From the NCBI GenBank assembly GCA_937894355.1, contig CALCRD010000269.1:1-15420 (forward strand): a stretch of 15,420 nt of DNA. The letters are read 5' to 3'. Below the pieces are notes generated by a model. That model was not told the origin of the DNA and did not search any database. It worked only from the letters and a program-made list of their open reading frames with translations. Made by a program: the position numbers and the translations under genes. Source of the stretch: an uncultured Bacillus sp. (GTDB lineage: Bacteria > Bacillota > Bacilli > Bacillales > Cytobacillaceae). Of this stretch, positions 15,167-15,420 are shown piece by piece; positions within the stretch are counted from its first letter, which is position 1, and each line of letters begins with the position of its first letter.

Positions 15167-15420
15167 CTTGATCCTCCGACATATAGCTAAAGTAGATTTC
15201 TGCTAATTCCAATCTTACTTTGTCTAAAGAAAAGCGCCGCATTCTTTTTTCACTTTGTAATCCCATACTTAAATAGAGATCTTGTGACTTATATAGTTCT
15301 AGCAATTTCTCTGAAAAATTCGTCGGATTTATTGGGTGAACAATAAAACCATTAATACCCACTTCTACTAACTCCCTATGCCCCCGATTTTCACTGGCAA
15401 CAACCGGCAATCCACAAGCC
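15120..15420 (-). CDS. GT4-family glycosyltransferase, C-terminal part (epsD position; 5' end outside window)
   Basis: The reading frame is open to the window edge, so only the last 99 or so residues are seen. They begin ACGLPVVASENRGHRELV, the loop just after the EX7E motif of GT4 enzymes, followed by the Rossmann-end helices GINGFIVHPINPTNFSEKLL. The TTG at 15410 lies in the middle of this conserved motif and is not the real start. Its place before an epsF-like gene and the GHRELV sequence suggest an EpsD-like enzyme. The C-terminus overlaps the next gene by 47 bases and ends in a charged, probably disordered tail (SEDQDDKRNTESK). Confidence 0.88.
   Translation of the reverse strand, partial: ACGLPVVASENRGHRELVEVGINGFIVHPINPTNFSEKLLELYKSQDLYLSMGLQSEKRMRRFSLDKVRLELAEIYFSYMSEDQDDKRNTESKYNRSYI

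Noticed and set aside
14835..15206. A 123-codon open frame on the plus strand opposite the start of the GT2 gene.
   Set aside because: It mirrors the conserved GT2 domain codons on the other strand and shows no recognisable domain of its own.
61..15420. Mobile elements, tRNA or rRNA genes, and CRISPR arrays.
   Set aside because: No transposase or integrase domain, no direct-repeat array and no RNA-gene signature was seen; coding sequence covers nearly the whole window on one strand.

Overview
The window is a stretch of an exopolysaccharide (eps/capsule) biosynthesis operon, most likely from a member of the Bacillaceae (a spore-former relative of Bacillus subtilis). The DNA is visibly AT-rich, ribosome binding sites are strong and purine-rich (GGAGG, GGAGGTGA), TTG/GTG starts occur, and several products match the B. 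subtilis Eps proteins closely from memory (EpsF, EpsG, EpsL, EpsM, EpsN). A SinR/SlrR-type regulator, a family typical of Bacillus and relatives, sits inside the operon. The genus cannot be fixed from the sequence alone.

Every gene is on the minus strand, so transcription runs from high to low coordinates. Thirteen of the fourteen genes are packed with overlaps or gaps of at most about 110 bases. The only larger break is 159 bases before the last gene, and no gene-free stretch exceeds 300 bases.

Module A (15420 to 8405) is an eps core: the C-terminal end of a GT4 glycosyltransferase in the epsD position, a GT2 glycosyltransferase, epsF (GT4), another GT2, epsG (polymerase-like membrane protein), epsL (phosphoglycosyl transferase), epsM (acetyltransferase) and epsN (PLP aminotransferase). 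EpsN and EpsM are expected to build a UDP-diacetamido-trideoxy sugar (bacillosamine type), which EpsL loads onto undecaprenyl phosphate. The glycosyltransferases then extend the repeat unit and EpsG is the likely polymerase.

Module B (8372 to 61) begins with the SinR-like regulator, which is translationally coupled to a GT32-type glycosyltransferase. It continues with a GT4, an EpsJ-like GT2, a polysaccharide pyruvyl transferase and two GT4 genes that are tandem paralogues. It ends with a membrane-anchored GH88/GH105-like glycosidase, followed by a clear intrinsic terminator at 17-46. The extra transferases predict a larger repeat unit than the core alone would make. The pyruvyl transferase predicts an acidic ketal decoration, and the hydrolase suggests trimming or turnover of a uronate-containing glycan.

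No Wzx/EpsK flippase, no EpsA/EpsB-type kinase-modulator pair, no EpsC-type dehydratase and no SinI are present in the window. They would have to lie upstream of position 15420 or elsewhere. The most notable features are the biofilm-type repressor embedded in the middle of its presumed target operon, and the anchored glycosidase closing the operon behind a possible SigB-type promoter.
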